This document shows, piece after piece, positions 8,999 through 18,359 of a stretch of DNA of 64,000 nucleotides (the stretch's first letter is position 1; each line of letters opens with the position of its first letter). The notes under the pieces were generated by a model. That model saw only the letters and a list, made by a program, of their open reading frames with translations. It made no database searches and was not told the DNA's origin. Source of the stretch: Pseudomonas weihenstephanensis (GTDB lineage Bacteria; Pseudomonadota; Gammaproteobacteria; Pseudomonadales; Pseudomonadaceae); the NCBI RefSeq assembly GCF_001043055.1, contig NZ_JYLF01000007.1, forward strand, positions 1 to 64,000, given 5' to 3'. The translations under genes and the position numbers were made by a program.

Positions 8999-11191
8999 AT
9001 GACTGACTGGCTTCAACACGATGGCGCAATGGTTGGGCGAATCAGACAGTATGATTGGGCCAGCACGCCGCTTGGCCCGCTGGCTGATTGGCCGGACGTG
9101 TTGAAAACCAGCGTGGCATTGATGTTGGCCTCACATTTTCCGCAGTCAATTGTGTGGGGCGAGGATTTAATCACCCTCTACAACGATGCTTTTGTGCCCA
9201 TTCTTGGGAGTAAGCCTGAGGCGCTGGGCCGACCGTTCAATGAGGTCTGGAAAGAAGCCTGGAGTGAAATCAGCGCAATCGCCGACGCTGCATTTGCCGG
9301 TGAAGCGACGTATATCGAAAACTTCTCGCTGATGATTGAGCGCAGCCAGCAGCCTGAGCGGGCGTATTTCACCTTTTGCTACAGCCCGATCCGCGACTCG
9401 CATGGCGCGGTCGTCGGCATGCTGGATACGGTGACCGAAACCACTGCCACTGTGTATATGACGCAGCGTCTGGCTGTACTGGACGGCATTGGCCATGCGG
9501 TGGCCAACGCCACAGATGCGCAGGAGATCCTGGCCACGACCATGCAGATGCTGGCGCAGCATTTACACGTCACGCACTGTGCGTATGCCGAAATGGAAGC
9601 GGACCAGGATGCCTTCTTTATTCGCGACAACTGGCTGTCAGAGGGCGCCACGACCATCGTCGGCCAGTACAGTCTGGCTGATTTTGGTCAGCAGGCCGCC
9701 TCTCAATTGCAGGCGGGTAAGCCGCTGGTCATCAATGACGTGGTGAAAGAGTTTTCGGCGCAAGATGCTGCCAGTTTTACCGCGCTGGGCGTGAAAGCGA
9801 CGATCTGTTTGCCTTTAATCAAGGGTGGGCGCTTAACCGCTTTAATGGCCATTCATGATCGGTCACCCCGTCAGTGGTCAGCCCATGAGTTGGCGTTGTT
9901 GCGTGAGGTGACGGAGCGTTCGTGGGCGCATATCGAGCGCGCCAGGGCTGACGCTTCGGTGCGCGAGGGGTTGCTTGAGCTGGCGCAGCTCAATACCACA
10001 CTGGAGGAGCGGGTGCAGGAGCGCAGCGCGCGTTTGCTCCAGATCGAAGCGGCCCTGCATCAGTCGCAAAAGCTTGAAGCGATCGGTCAGCTCACCGGAG
10101 GCGTGGCTCACGACTTCAATAACCTGTTGACGATCATTCGCTCCTCTGTGGATTTTCTACGCATGCCGCACCTCTCGGATGAGCGCCGGGCGCGCTACGT
10201 AAATGCGGTGTCTGACACGGTTGAGCGCGCCAGTAAGCTGACCAGTCAGCTATTGGCGTTTGCCCGTCGCCAGCCGCTGAACCCGCAGGTGTTTGATGCC
10301 GGTCAGCGTATCCAGAACATCGGCGACATACTGGACACCATGACCGGCGCGCGGATCAAGGTGGTGGTCGACTTGCCGCAAGGGGCCTGTTACATCCGCG
10401 CGGACGGCAGTCAGTTTGAAACGGCGCTGATCAATATGGCGCTCAACGCGCGTGATGCCATGGCGGGGCAAGGCACGTTGGTGCTTCGTCTCACCGAAAG
10501 CGCCGCATTGCCGACGATCCGCGGGCATGCAGGCTCCAACGAGCGTTTCGTGGCCATTTCATTGGCGGACACCGGCTGCGGCATGTCGAGCCGGATGCTG
10601 AGCCAAATCTTCGAGCCGTTTTTTACCACCAAAGCAGTGGGCAAGGGCACCGGGCTGGGTTTGTCGCAGGTCTTCGGGTTTGCCAAGCAATCGGGCGGCA
10701 ACGTTGACGTCACGAGCGTGATCGACCAGGGCACGGTCTTTACGCTGTACCTGCCGCTGGCCGATGCAGAGGATCGCAGCGAACGTGAGCATGAGGCGGG
10801 CGCACCTGCCTTGTTGACGCATCCCGAAAACAAGCCCCGGGTGTTGATTGTTGAAGACAACCTGGAAGTGGGGCATTTCGCGAGCCAGATCTTGCAGGAT
10901 CTGGGTTACGAGACGGCTTGGGCCACCCATGCCGAAGAGGCTTTGCGCATGGTCGGGCCTGATGCGATGACATTTGATGCAGTGTTTTCTGATGTGGTGA
11001 TGCCCGGCATGACGGGTGTGGCGATGGCCAAGGAGCTGCGCAAGCGGCGACAGGATCTGCCGATCATTTTGGCGTCCGGTTACAGCGAAGAGCTGGCGCT
11101 GAGTGGCTACGAGGGCTTCGAGTTTTTGCCTAAACCCTACTCAATCGAACAAATTTCACGGCTTTTAGAAAAGATAACCTTCAAAGGCTGA
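8999..11191 (+). CDS. Hybrid sensor histidine kinase/response regulator (PAS-GAF-HisKA-HATPase-REC)
   Basis: 730 residues without obvious membrane segments, so a cytoplasmic sensor. In order: a PAS-like domain (about 20-150, with WGEDLITLYNDAF), a GAF domain (about 160-310), a coiled coil (320-360), the dimerisation/phospho-acceptor helix with H371 in GGVAHDFNNLL, an ATPase domain (NMALNARDAM N box near 480, ADTGCGMS and GTGLGLSQV G boxes), and a receiver domain (about 615-730) with phospho-acceptor D665 in FSDVVMPGMTG. The AHDFNNLL-type H box is common in hybrid kinases that phosphorylate their own receiver. No output gene adjoins it, so signal and partner are unknown. The start is fixed only by frame and PAS alignment. 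Confidence 0.9.
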   Translation: MTDWLQHDGAMVGRIRQYDWASTPLGPLADWPDVLKTSVALMLASHFPQSIVWGEDLITLYNDAFVPILGSKPEALGRPFNEVWKEAWSEISAIADAAFAGEATYIENFSLMIERSQQPERAYFTFCYSPIRDSHGAVVGMLDTVTETTATVYMTQRLAVLDGIGHAVANATDAQEILATTMQMLAQHLHVTHCAYAEMEADQDAFFIRDNWLSEGATTIVGQYSLADFGQQAASQLQAGKPLVINDVVKEFSAQDAASFTALGVKATICLPLIKGGRLTALMAIHDRSPRQWSAHELALLREVTERSWAHIERARADASVREGLLELAQLNTTLEERVQERSARLLQIEAALHQSQKLEAIGQLTGGVAHDFNNLLTIIRSSVDFLRMPHLSDERRARYVNAVSDTVERASKLTSQLLAFARRQPLNPQVFDAGQRIQNIGDILDTMTGARIKVVVDLPQGACYIRADGSQFETALINMALNARDAMAGQGTLVLRLTESAALPTIRGHAGSNERFVAISLADTGCGMSSRMLSQIFEPFFTTKAVGKGTGLGLSQVFGFAKQSGGNVDVTSVIDQGTVFTLYLPLADAEDRSEREHEAGAPALLTHPENKPRVLIVEDNLEVGHFASQILQDLGYETAWATHAEEALRMVGPDAMTFDAVFSDVVMPGMTGVAMAKELRKRRQDLPIILASGYSEELALSGYEGFEFLPKPYSIEQISRLLEKITFKG

Positions 11192-11611
11192 CTCCATGTT
11201 TATCGGCGCCCCAGATGTACGAAAAGTACTTCAAACTTGTAATCCCTATCTTCATCCGTTATAGCTAAAAAGGAATCCATAACCCAATAAGAGGCTAACC
11301 AAGCCCGATGCATGAGACCACACGTATCTTTGACTCTCTAGGCCTTCATCCTGCGCAACGCAGCGATGGAACAAGGCCCTCCCGTCATTCGGCGCTGCCT
11401 GTGTTAGTGACCACTTTTTGTCATTCGCTGGCCACGCGTTTTCACCTGCCACCTACTTCGTTGCGTGACGCCCTTGTAACAGGCAAACGCTGCCGCGCGG
11501 TGCCTCCACCTTCAGTTTGATCGCCTGAATTTTTACCCTGCCAGCGCCATTTTTACGGGGCTCGCATCAGGGGTTTGCGTTGTTCAGTGTTCAATTTGTT
11601 GAGGGAATTCG
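11192..11611. other. Intergenic region before tmm
   Basis: 420 bp with no supported gene. Short frames on both strands have no family resemblance. The left 150 bp is A/T rich. The ribosome binding site gaggga of tmm lies at its right end (about 11602-11607). Confidence 0.6.
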
Positions 11612-12991
11612 ATGTCTATTCGTGTCGCAATCATTGGGGCCGGCCCTGCCGGACTGGCGCAGCTGCGTGCCTTTCAATCCGCCCATGAGCAAGGCGCACC
11701 CATGCCGCATGTGGTGTGCTTTGAGAAACAGGCCGATTGGGGTGGCATGTGGAATTACACGTGGCGCACCGGGGTGGATGAGCACGGCGAGCCGGTGCAC
11801 GGCAGCATGTACCGCTACCTGTGGTCCAACGGCCCCAAGGAGTGTTTAGAGTTTGCGGATTACAGCTTTGATGAGCATTTTGGGCGCCCAATTTCTTCAT
11901 ATCCTCCTCGCGAAGTGCTATGGGACTACATTCAAGGGCGCGTCAAAAAGGCGGGTGTGCGTGATTTAATTCGTTTCAAAACGGTGGTCAAAAGCGTCAC
12001 CTTTGAACCGGCTTTGCGCCAGTTCAGCCTCACGGCGCATGACTATGCCCAAGGTCTGAGCACGACTGAGACGTTCGATTACGTGATTGTCGCCAGTGGC
12101 CATTTTTCAACGCCTCAGGTGCCCGAATTTTCTGGTTTTGAGCGTTTTTCGGGGCGCATTCTGCATGCCCACGACTTTCGCGAAGCCACTGAATTCAAAG
12201 GCAAGGATTTGCTGATCGTGGGTAGCAGTTACTCGGCCGAAGACATTGGTTCGCAGTGTTACAAATACGGTGCCCGCTCCATCACCAGTACCTACCGTTC
12301 GCAGCCTATGGGCTACACATGGCCCAAGGGTTGGGAGGAGCGCCCGTTACTGCGCAAGGTTGAGGGCAACATCGCGTATTTTGCCGACGGGTCCAGCAAG
12401 CGGGTGGATGCCATCATCCTGTGCACCGGGTATCAGCACCATTTTAGCTTTTTAGCGGATGAACTGACGCTCAAAACAGGTAATCGTCTGTGGCCGCTCG
12501 GGCTGTACAAGGGAGTGATTTGGGAGCGCAACCCGCAGTTGATTTACCTGGGCATGCAGGACTTGTGGTACAGCTTCAACTTGTTCGACGCGCAGGCCTG
12601 GTTTGTGCGCGACTGCATCCTGGGCCGCATCACGTTGCCTGAAAAAACCGAGATGCAGGCTGACAGTGCGCGCTGGCGTGAGGTTGAAGAGGGGCTGCAA
12701 TCCACCGCGTCGATGTACGAGTTTCAAGGTGAGTACATCAGGCACTTGATTGAGCACACGGACTATCCCGCCTTTGATATCGACGCCGTAAATCAGATAT
12801 TCCTCAAATGGAAGGCTGACAAGAAGCGGGACATCATGGGCTATCGCGATAAATCCTACCGCTCTGTCATGACGGGTACGGCAGCAGTGCCGCATCACAC
12901 GCGCTGGTTACAGGCATTGGATGATTCGATGCAAGAGTACCTGCGCGAAACGTCGGGCAAAGGTGACGTTAATGCGTTGCATCAGCGCTGA
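11612..12991 (+). CDS. tmm: Trimethylamine monooxygenase (bacterial flavin-containing monooxygenase)
   Basis: The 459-residue protein oxidises trimethylamine to trimethylamine N-oxide with NADPH and O2, if the family assignment holds. The FAD motif is GAGPAG (residues 9-14), the FMO signature FxGxxxHxxxF is [11 protein letters not shown] (179-189), and the NADPH site is GSSYSAED (204-211). Y207 in the last motif falls at the position of the tyrosine emphasised in structural work on bacterial Tmm. WNYTWRTG and [16 protein letters not shown] match the Methylophaga-type enzyme from memory. It has a good ribosome binding site and stands alone: no TMAO demethylase or transporter gene adjoins it. 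A broader amine or sulfide FMO role is the main alternative. Confidence 0.85.
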   Translation: MSIRVAIIGAGPAGLAQLRAFQSAHEQGAPMPHVVCFEKQADWGGMWNYTWRTGVDEHGEPVHGSMYRYLWSNGPKECLEFADYSFDEHFGRPISSYPPREVLWDYIQGRVKKAGVRDLIRFKTVVKSVTFEPALRQFSLTAHDYAQGLSTTETFDYVIVASGHFSTPQVPEFSGFERFSGRILHAHDFREATEFKGKDLLIVGSSYSAEDIGSQCYKYGARSITSTYRSQPMGYTWPKGWEERPLLRKVEGNIAYFADGSSKRVDAIILCTGYQHHFSFLADELTLKTGNRLWPLGLYKGVIWERNPQLIYLGMQDLWYSFNLFDAQAWFVRDCILGRITLPEKTEMQADSARWREVEEGLQSTASMYEFQGEYIRHLIEHTDYPAFDIDAVNQIFLKWKADKKRDIMGYRDKSYRSVMTGTAAVPHHTRWLQALDDSMQEYLRETSGKGDVNALHQR

Positions 12992-13043
12992 TTTGGGCGA
13001 TTGAACGACGCGCCATCTGGCGCCTTAAAGCGCCAGGCACGGT

Positions 13044-13226
13044 TTAACCTTTCTTTTTTTGCAGGCTTTTCAGGCGCGCGGTGGCGCGTTGTACCGCGGC
13101 CATTTTTTCAGGCCGCTTCATGCGCCGCCAGGCCCTGATGTCTGCTTTGTTGCGCCCGCAGCTGACGCACACATCGCCGCTCAACTGGCACGTGGCCACA
13201 CACGGGTTTTCAATGTCCTTGGCCAC
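13044..13226 (-). CDS. DUF1289 family protein
   Basis: 60 residues with the DUF1289 cysteine pattern CVATCQLSGDVCVSCGRN, probably a small metal-binding or structural protein of unknown role. The start codon is GTG. It follows the 13230-13604 gene by 3 bp on the same strand, so the two are likely cotranscribed. Confidence 0.85.
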   Translation of the reverse strand: MAKDIENPCVATCQLSGDVCVSCGRNKADIRAWRRMKRPEKMAAVQRATARLKSLQKKKG

Positions 13227-13229
13227 GGC

Positions 13230-13604
13230 TTATTTTTTCCGATTGGCGCCCTTGCGCGCCATGCGTTGCGGCCAATTACCCGAGTCGGTGCGCTGGCATT
13301 CTTCTTCTGAGTCGTAATACACGTAGGTGGCCACATTGCGCACTTTGACATCGGCGTTTTTCAGCGCCTTTTCTGTCAGGTCGACCATGTAGCCGGCGGC
13401 GCCATCAGCCAGTGCGAAGTCTTTGTTGTCTTGCGTGTCGAAAACCCACACCACTTTGAAGCCGGCAGGGAAGGTTTCGTAATCGGCCGCGTGGGTCAGC
13501 CATACAAACCCTTCGATGTGCTTTTTGGCGGTTTCACAGGCTTTGGTCAGGGCTTTAATCAGGCGCTGTTCAACCTGTGACTGATTACGTTTGTTGGGCG
13601 GCAT
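13230..13604 (-). CDS. Conserved hypothetical protein
   Basis: 124 residues, soluble, no signal peptide. It has a basic, helical N-terminus (RNQSQVEQRLIKALTKACETAKK), a central aromatic region (FVWLTHAADYETFPAGFKVVWVFDT) and a basic tail. A ribosome binding site (aggaa) precedes the ATG. It sits just upstream of the DUF1289 gene in an apparent two-gene operon. I do not recognise a characterised family. Confidence 0.7.
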   Translation of the reverse strand: MPPNKRNQSQVEQRLIKALTKACETAKKHIEGFVWLTHAADYETFPAGFKVVWVFDTQDNKDFALADGAAGYMVDLTEKALKNADVKVRNVATYVYYDSEEECQRTDSGNWPQRMARKGANRKK

Positions 13605-13683
13605 GCAGGTTCCTGTTGGCTGGCGGTGCTTGAAAGCCGGCCATCATACGCAAACATCACGCCCGGTCACGGGAAATAATGCG

Positions 13684-14304
13684 TTACCACTTGCCCGTGC
13701 CGTAGGCGGCCCTGGCGGTCAGCACCACCATGGTTTCGTAATACACACGGCCATTTTTCTTCGGAATTTTGTACACAGAGCACAGCAGTGCGTTGGAGGT
13801 GGGCGGTTTTTGCGCAATGATTTTGCGTTTGCGGCTGTGGTAAGTGTCGAGCGGGGCTTGTGCCATGACGTGGCTCTGGATGCCCACGACTTCATAGGGC
13901 AGTTTTTTGTTGACCGGGCCAAAGGGGGCACTTCGCCCACCGATATAAACCAGTGTGACCTTGAAGGCAGCCATACAGGCTTTGTCCAGCTCTGCACTAA
14001 GGTTCATCGGTTTGTCGGGGTATTGGGTAAACCCTTTGCGGCTGCCGACCTGTTTGTTTTGCTCGCTTAACTCGACTTCGGGCAAATGCGTTGAATGTAC
14101 GCCCTGGCCTTCAAGTATGTAGCGCCGTGTAGAGGGAAACACCCAGTTCACTTCTTTGGGGGAGTGGTGCTTCACGTACGCTTTGATGTCGTCCAGTTCA
14201 TACCAGCGCGACTCTACGAACACTCTGTCTTTTTCGGCGCTCGCCACTGCGCAGGTGGCGACGAACAGCAGGGGTAATACTGCGAAGGGGCCGTTGAGGC
14301 GCAC
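13684..14304 (-). CDS. Secreted/periplasmic hypothetical protein
   Basis: 206 residues with a signal peptide (about 23 residues, cut near VASA). The start is GTG, supported by aaggaa six bases upstream. The mature protein is basic and beta-rich, with two widely spaced cysteines (CMAAF and LLCSVYK), which could form a disulfide in the periplasm. It is upstream of the hypothetical/DUF1289 pair with an 80-bp gap. No known family recognised. Confidence 0.65.
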   Translation of the reverse strand: MRLNGPFAVLPLLFVATCAVASAEKDRVFVESRWYELDDIKAYVKHHSPKEVNWVFPSTRRYILEGQGVHSTHLPEVELSEQNKQVGSRKGFTQYPDKPMNLSAELDKACMAAFKVTLVYIGGRSAPFGPVNKKLPYEVVGIQSHVMAQAPLDTYHSRKRKIIAQKPPTSNALLCSVYKIPKKNGRVYYETMVVLTARAAYGTGKW

Positions 14305-14955
14305 AGTTCATTCCTTGAAGGGGGCAGATAAGTGGCGCAATGCTACCGCTTGCTCGCGGGTTAAAAAAGCCCTTTGCAGACACTGCAGTTGAACAGTGGG
14401 CAGACAGTTTGATGCCGCCAAAGCATCGCGCCCAAGGTCGGGGGCGTGACTGATCAGTCATTGACGTTGAATCACGCAGGCAACCCTGCGCCAAATCACG
14501 CTCGCAATCGATTCAGCCGTGACAAAAAACGCGAAAAGATGCGTTTTCGTCTCAAGGGCTACCTGAGGTAGAATGTCGCGGTTTTGAGGCTGGCCACCCC
14601 CGGATGGATAGGTTCACGCAGGTTTCTGGGAGGAAACCGCGGGGCGGTCAGATGGCAAGGGAATCGCGAAAAGGTCAGTGGGCGTGAAGGAGCTGGGCAG
14701 ATTCACTCTGCTGTTGGCCGCGTTCACTGATAGCTGACACACCACATACATGTCACCCAAGTAGCTGAAGCCAATAATTAATAAGAGATCAGCACCCAAG
14801 GTACATAAACGTGAGGTCTATAGTGTGCATAGGCCTTTATCGATCTACCCGTTCCAGGCCTGAGGGCTCGATTACAGGCAGACCGCCTGTGATGAGTCGA
14901 AATCGCTCATGAACCGCGTGCCGGGTAGATGATGTTTTATCTTAGGTACTCCAAC
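14305..14955. other. Long intergenic region upstream of mqo
   Basis: About 650 bp without a supported gene. It contains several hairpins, including ggtttc/gaaacc at 14631-14648, and the branched structure described separately just before mqo. The promoters of the minus-strand secreted protein and of mqo must lie here; I could not pick a clear one. Confidence 0.55.
14843..14930 (+). promoter_or_regulatory. Possible structured leader of mqo (branched RNA)
   Basis: The 9-bp arms atctacccg (14843-14851) and cgggtagat (14922-14930) are perfect complements 70 nt apart. Between them lie an acaggc/gcctgt hairpin (14874-14890) and an atgag/ctcat hairpin (about 14893-14911). The closing arm ends 25 nt before the preferred mqo start codon. 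Such nesting suggests a cis-regulatory RNA, but only base pairing supports it. Confidence 0.35.
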
Positions 14956-16605
14956 ATGTTAAAAAAAATGAACAAGGGCCTATTGGGCCTTGCGCTGACC
15001 ATGGGGTTAACCTCCGTGCACGCAGCCGAGACCAAACAGGTCGATGTCTTGCTGATCGGCGGCGGCATCATGAGTGCCACATTGGGCGTATGGCTCAATG
15101 AACTGGAACCCGGCACCTCGATGGAGATGATTGAACGTCTCGACGGTGTGGCGCTGGAAAGCTCCAACGGCTGGAACAACGCGGGTACAGGTCACTCGGC
15201 GCTGGCTGAACTGAACTACACCCCGGAAGACAAGAACGGCAACGTTGAAATCCCGAAAGCCATTGAAATCAATGAAGCCTTTCAGATTTCCCGTCAGTTC
15301 TGGTCCTGGCAGGTCAAGAACGGTGTTCTGAAGAACCCGCGTTCGTTCATCAACTCCACACCGCACATGAGCTTTGTGTGGGGCGATGACAACATCAAGT
15401 TCCTGAAGAAGCGCTACGAAGCACTGCAGGCCAGCCCATTGTTCGCTGGTATGCAGTACTCCGAAGACCCGGTTCAGATCAAGAAGTGGGTACCGCTGAT
15501 GATGGAAGGGCGTGACCCGAACCAGAAAATCGCAGCCACCTGGTCGCCGATCGGCACTGACGTGAACTTCGGCGAAATCACACGCCAGTTCGCCGCTCAT
15601 TTGCAGGCACAGCCTAACTTTTCGTTGAAGCTGTCGAGCGAAGTCAAAGACATCAAGCGCAACGAAGATGGCAGCTGGCGCGTGGTGTACAAAAACCTCA
15701 AAGACGGTACTGAGTCCCAGACCGACGCCAAGTTCGTGTTCATCGGCGCGGGCGGCGGTGCACTGCACTTGCTGCAAAAGTCCGGCATTCCTGAAGCTCA
15801 GGAATATGCAGGCTTCCCGGTGGGTGGTTCGTTCCTGGTGACCGATAACCCGACGGTGGCCCAGCAACACTTGGCCAAAGCGTACGGTAAGGCTTCGGTT
15901 GGCGCGCCACCGATGTCGGTGCCACACCTGGACACCCGTGTGCTGGATGGCAAGCGCGTGATCCTGTTTGGCCCATTCGCGACTTTCTCGACCAAGTTCT
16001 TGAAAGAAGGCTCCTACTTCGACCTGCTGACCAGCACCACCACGCACAACTTCTGGCCAATGACCAAAGTCGGTATCGAACAATACCCGCTGGTTGAGTA
16101 CCTGGCCGGTCAGCTGATGCTGTCGGACGAAGACCGTTTCAACGCCCTGAAAGAATACTTCCCGAATGCCAAGTCTGAAGACTGGCGCCTGTGGCAAGCC
16201 GGTCAGCGCGTACAGATCATCAAGCGTGACGAAGAGAAAGGCGGCGTGCTGAAACTGGGCACCGAGATCGTCAGCGCCAAAGATGGCAGCATTGCCGGCC
16301 TGTTGGGCGCTTCGCCTGGTGCATCCACCGCGGCACCGATCATGCTGACCGTGCTGGAAACCGTGTTCAAGGACAAGGTTGCCACACCTGAATGGCAAGC
16401 CAAGCTGCACCAGATCGTGCCGAGCTACGGCACCAAGCTGAACGGCTCGCCAGAGCGCGTTGCACAGGAATGGGCCTACACGGCCGAAACCCTGCAACTG
16501 ACGCCGCCACCGGCTATTCCGGCGGCAACCGCAGCACCACAAGCACCTGCTCAAGCGCCGGCTACACCTGCGCCAAGCAACCCAGCGGCTGACATGGCCC
16601 TGTAA
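14956..16605 (+). CDS. mqo: Malate:quinone oxidoreductase
   Basis: A 549-residue FAD enzyme that oxidises malate to oxaloacetate and passes electrons to quinone, serving the TCA cycle at the membrane. FAD-binding [16 protein letters not shown] lies near residues 30-45, with [25 protein letters not shown] motifs ([19 protein letters not shown]) just after. I chose the ATG at 14956 rather than upstream in-frame ATGs (14929, 14932), because it gives the [17 protein letters not shown] start seen in Pseudomonas Mqo. That start resembles a signal peptide ending VHAAE. The C-terminus has a 50-residue P/A-rich tail ([18 protein letters not shown]), also seen in the genus. A strong terminator follows. 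Confidence 0.95.
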   Translation: MLKKMNKGLLGLALTMGLTSVHAAETKQVDVLLIGGGIMSATLGVWLNELEPGTSMEMIERLDGVALESSNGWNNAGTGHSALAELNYTPEDKNGNVEIPKAIEINEAFQISRQFWSWQVKNGVLKNPRSFINSTPHMSFVWGDDNIKFLKKRYEALQASPLFAGMQYSEDPVQIKKWVPLMMEGRDPNQKIAATWSPIGTDVNFGEITRQFAAHLQAQPNFSLKLSSEVKDIKRNEDGSWRVVYKNLKDGTESQTDAKFVFIGAGGGALHLLQKSGIPEAQEYAGFPVGGSFLVTDNPTVAQQHLAKAYGKASVGAPPMSVPHLDTRVLDGKRVILFGPFATFSTKFLKEGSYFDLLTSTTTHNFWPMTKVGIEQYPLVEYLAGQLMLSDEDRFNALKEYFPNAKSEDWRLWQAGQRVQIIKRDEEKGGVLKLGTEIVSAKDGSIAGLLGASPGASTAAPIMLTVLETVFKDKVATPEWQAKLHQIVPSYGTKLNGSPERVAQEWAYTAETLQLTPPPAIPAATAAPQAPAQAPATPAPSNPAADMAL

Positions 16606-16611
16606 AAAAGC

Positions 16612-16647
16612 AGCCCCGCCCAACGATGTTGGGCGGGGCTACTGTTT
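16612..16647 (+). terminator. Strong terminator of mqo
   Basis: A perfect 13-bp stem (agccccgcccaac / gttgggcggggct) with a 3-nt loop is followed by a short T-rich stretch. It also lies downstream of the convergent CAP-domain gene. Confidence 0.85.
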
Positions 16648-16694
16648 TCGTTACGCCCTCGCTACACCTTCTCTTCTTTTGACCGTGCGCCCAC

Positions 16695-17546
16695 TCACTG
16701 CGTACCGAACACGGCCGTCCAGTAAATGGCGGCATCACTTTTAGGGTCGACGGCATAGGCCGCACCCAGCTCACGAAATTGCGCGTTCATCAGGTTCGCA
16801 CAATGGCCGGGGCTGGCCAGCCAACCCTCTACGACCTTGTTCGGGGTGTCTTGCCCGGCGGCAATGTTTTCACCGATCTGCTGACCGATAAAGCCCGCTA
16901 GCTCAGCGCGATCACCGGGTGTGCCGCCATTACGATCCTTGTGATCAAGGTAATTGTTATTGGCCATGTCTCGTGAGTGAGATTGGGCAGCGGTTGCCAG
17001 TGTGGCATTCCAGGTTAATGCCTCAGCGGCGGTAAATGCTTGGGTGCCGCATTGACGAGGCTGAGTGCGTGCGGTGTTGATCAGGTCCAGTACCTTTTGC
17101 CCTTCGACCTGCCAATCGCCCAGGCGAGCGGTCAGCAATGGGCGCGCCAGCACAATTCTCCATTCCCGCTGATCGCGGCTGATACCGATGTCGACAAATT
17201 GCGGGTCGAGCACCACTTTGCAGAAGCTCTCTTGCACGGCTTTCATTGCGGCCTGAGCATCTCTGGGGCCAGACAGGCTGATGGCCTGCACGTTGACCAA
17301 CGGATATGCAGCGCGGCTCAGGGCTTGTTGCAGGTCGCCAAAACTGTTGGAGGGCAGGATCAGGCGTGGATCAACGGCGAGCGGTGGTAACTCCAGAGAC
17401 ACCTGGCCCGCGCAATTCTGACTTTGACTGCGATACGTATTGATCAACTCGGCCAGCTGCGACGTTTCACTGGCCATAGCCGGGACGGCCAGCCCCAGCC
17501 CCAGAGTGAGTACTGCCAAACGGGTAAGTGTGAAGTGAACGCGCAT
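16695..17546 (-). CDS. CAP-domain (SCP/PR1-like) secreted protein
   Basis: 283 residues. The ATG at 17546 is preferred over an upstream in-frame codon because it has an agagg site seven bases before it and begins directly with a signal peptide (cut near AMA). The C-terminal ~130 residues form a CAP domain: VLDLINTARTQPRQCG, AAQSHSRDMANNNYLDHKDR with the family histidines, GENIAAG and WLASPGHCANLMN. The N-terminal half (about 25-140) is an unassigned periplasmic region with paired cysteines. Bacterial CAP proteins are secreted and mostly uncharacterised. The gene is convergent with mqo. Confidence 0.88.
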   Translation of the reverse strand: MRVHFTLTRLAVLTLGLGLAVPAMASETSQLAELINTYRSQSQNCAGQVSLELPPLAVDPRLILPSNSFGDLQQALSRAAYPLVNVQAISLSGPRDAQAAMKAVQESFCKVVLDPQFVDIGISRDQREWRIVLARPLLTARLGDWQVEGQKVLDLINTARTQPRQCGTQAFTAAEALTWNATLATAAQSHSRDMANNNYLDHKDRNGGTPGDRAELAGFIGQQIGENIAAGQDTPNKVVEGWLASPGHCANLMNAQFRELGAAYAVDPKSDAAIYWTAVFGTQ

Positions 17547-17684
17547 GAGCAATGCCTCTGAACGGAATGCGCACATGATGCGGTATGTGGCGTGGGTACA
17601 GGCAAGGGGAGATTGGCTTTTATGGCGTCACTGACGCATGAGCCAACACTCAGGCGCGATGACACGCGCCTGAGCAGGGAGCAG

Positions 17685-18359
17685 TTACGCGTGCCCCAGC
17701 CGTTCGGCCACGAAAGTGCGGGCTTTGAGCGTCAATAGATCGATCTGGCGATCACGCTTTTTTTCGGCCTCCACCATCGCTTTTTTACCGTTGCGATTGA
17801 GCAGGTACGTGTGAATCTGTCGCACCTCGGTAGAGCTGTAGACCGCCGACACATCCAGCACGGCCATCAGCCCGTCCGTGCAATGATCGCGGGTGTTCAT
17901 CAGCACACGTGGGCCACGGGAGCCTAGTACTTGAAAGCCCATCGCTTCGTATTGCTCCACGTTGCGCACACTGCACGTGAGTTCGGTGTGCGGGTAACGT
18001 GCAATGACCTGCTGCACCATGGCTTGCGTGACGGCAGGGGTGCTGGCGGCCATGTACGCGATACCGCAGGCCTGAGGATCATCCTTGACCGGCAGGTACA
18101 GGGCGAAGCCGGTCACGGTATCCGGGGCTTGAGCATCGGTCGCGACGATCAGCTCCACACTTATTCCTTTAGTGCCGTCCAGCGCTTGCAGGTATAAGTG
18201 CACTTCGTAGCCGATGGCGTACTGGTAAAGGTTGTACAGCGGGTTGCTCGGCGTGATTTCCATCATGCTCAGCTCGGTAAGCTGGTCCACGACCCGTTGC
18301 AAAATCTGGCTACTGATCGGTTCACTGACCGGCGTATCAAAGTGAGTAAGAAGCGTCAT
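17685..18359 (-). CDS. Acetyltransferase-like protein (GNAT fold suspected)
   Basis: 224 residues from the ATG at 18359, which overlaps the stop of the upstream UPF0149 gene by 4 bp (ATGA), so the two are translationally coupled. A middle region with GFALYLPV, CGIAYMAAST and YEAMGFQVLGSRG has the strand and loop order of GNAT acetyltransferases, including the late NVEQYEAMGF segment. A clear acetyl-CoA loop (Q/RxxGxG/A) is not visible. The C-terminal 60 residues are helical and very basic. Substrate unknown. Confidence 0.6.
   Translation of the reverse strand: MTLLTHFDTPVSEPISSQILQRVVDQLTELSMMEITPSNPLYNLYQYAIGYEVHLYLQALDGTKGISVELIVATDAQAPDTVTGFALYLPVKDDPQACGIAYMAASTPAVTQAMVQQVIARYPHTELTCSVRNVEQYEAMGFQVLGSRGPRVLMNTRDHCTDGLMAVLDVSAVYSSTEVRQIHTYLLNRNGKKAMVEAEKKRDRQIDLLTLKARTFVAERLGHA

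Noticed and set aside
11308..11520. 70-codon frame upstream of tmm
   Set aside because: No ribosome site, no recognisable motif and biased composition; more likely non-coding.
15007..16623. 538-codon frame antisense to mqo
   Set aside because: It mirrors the mqo coding frame, has no protein-like domain and no ribosome site; long antisense frames are common in high-GC genes.
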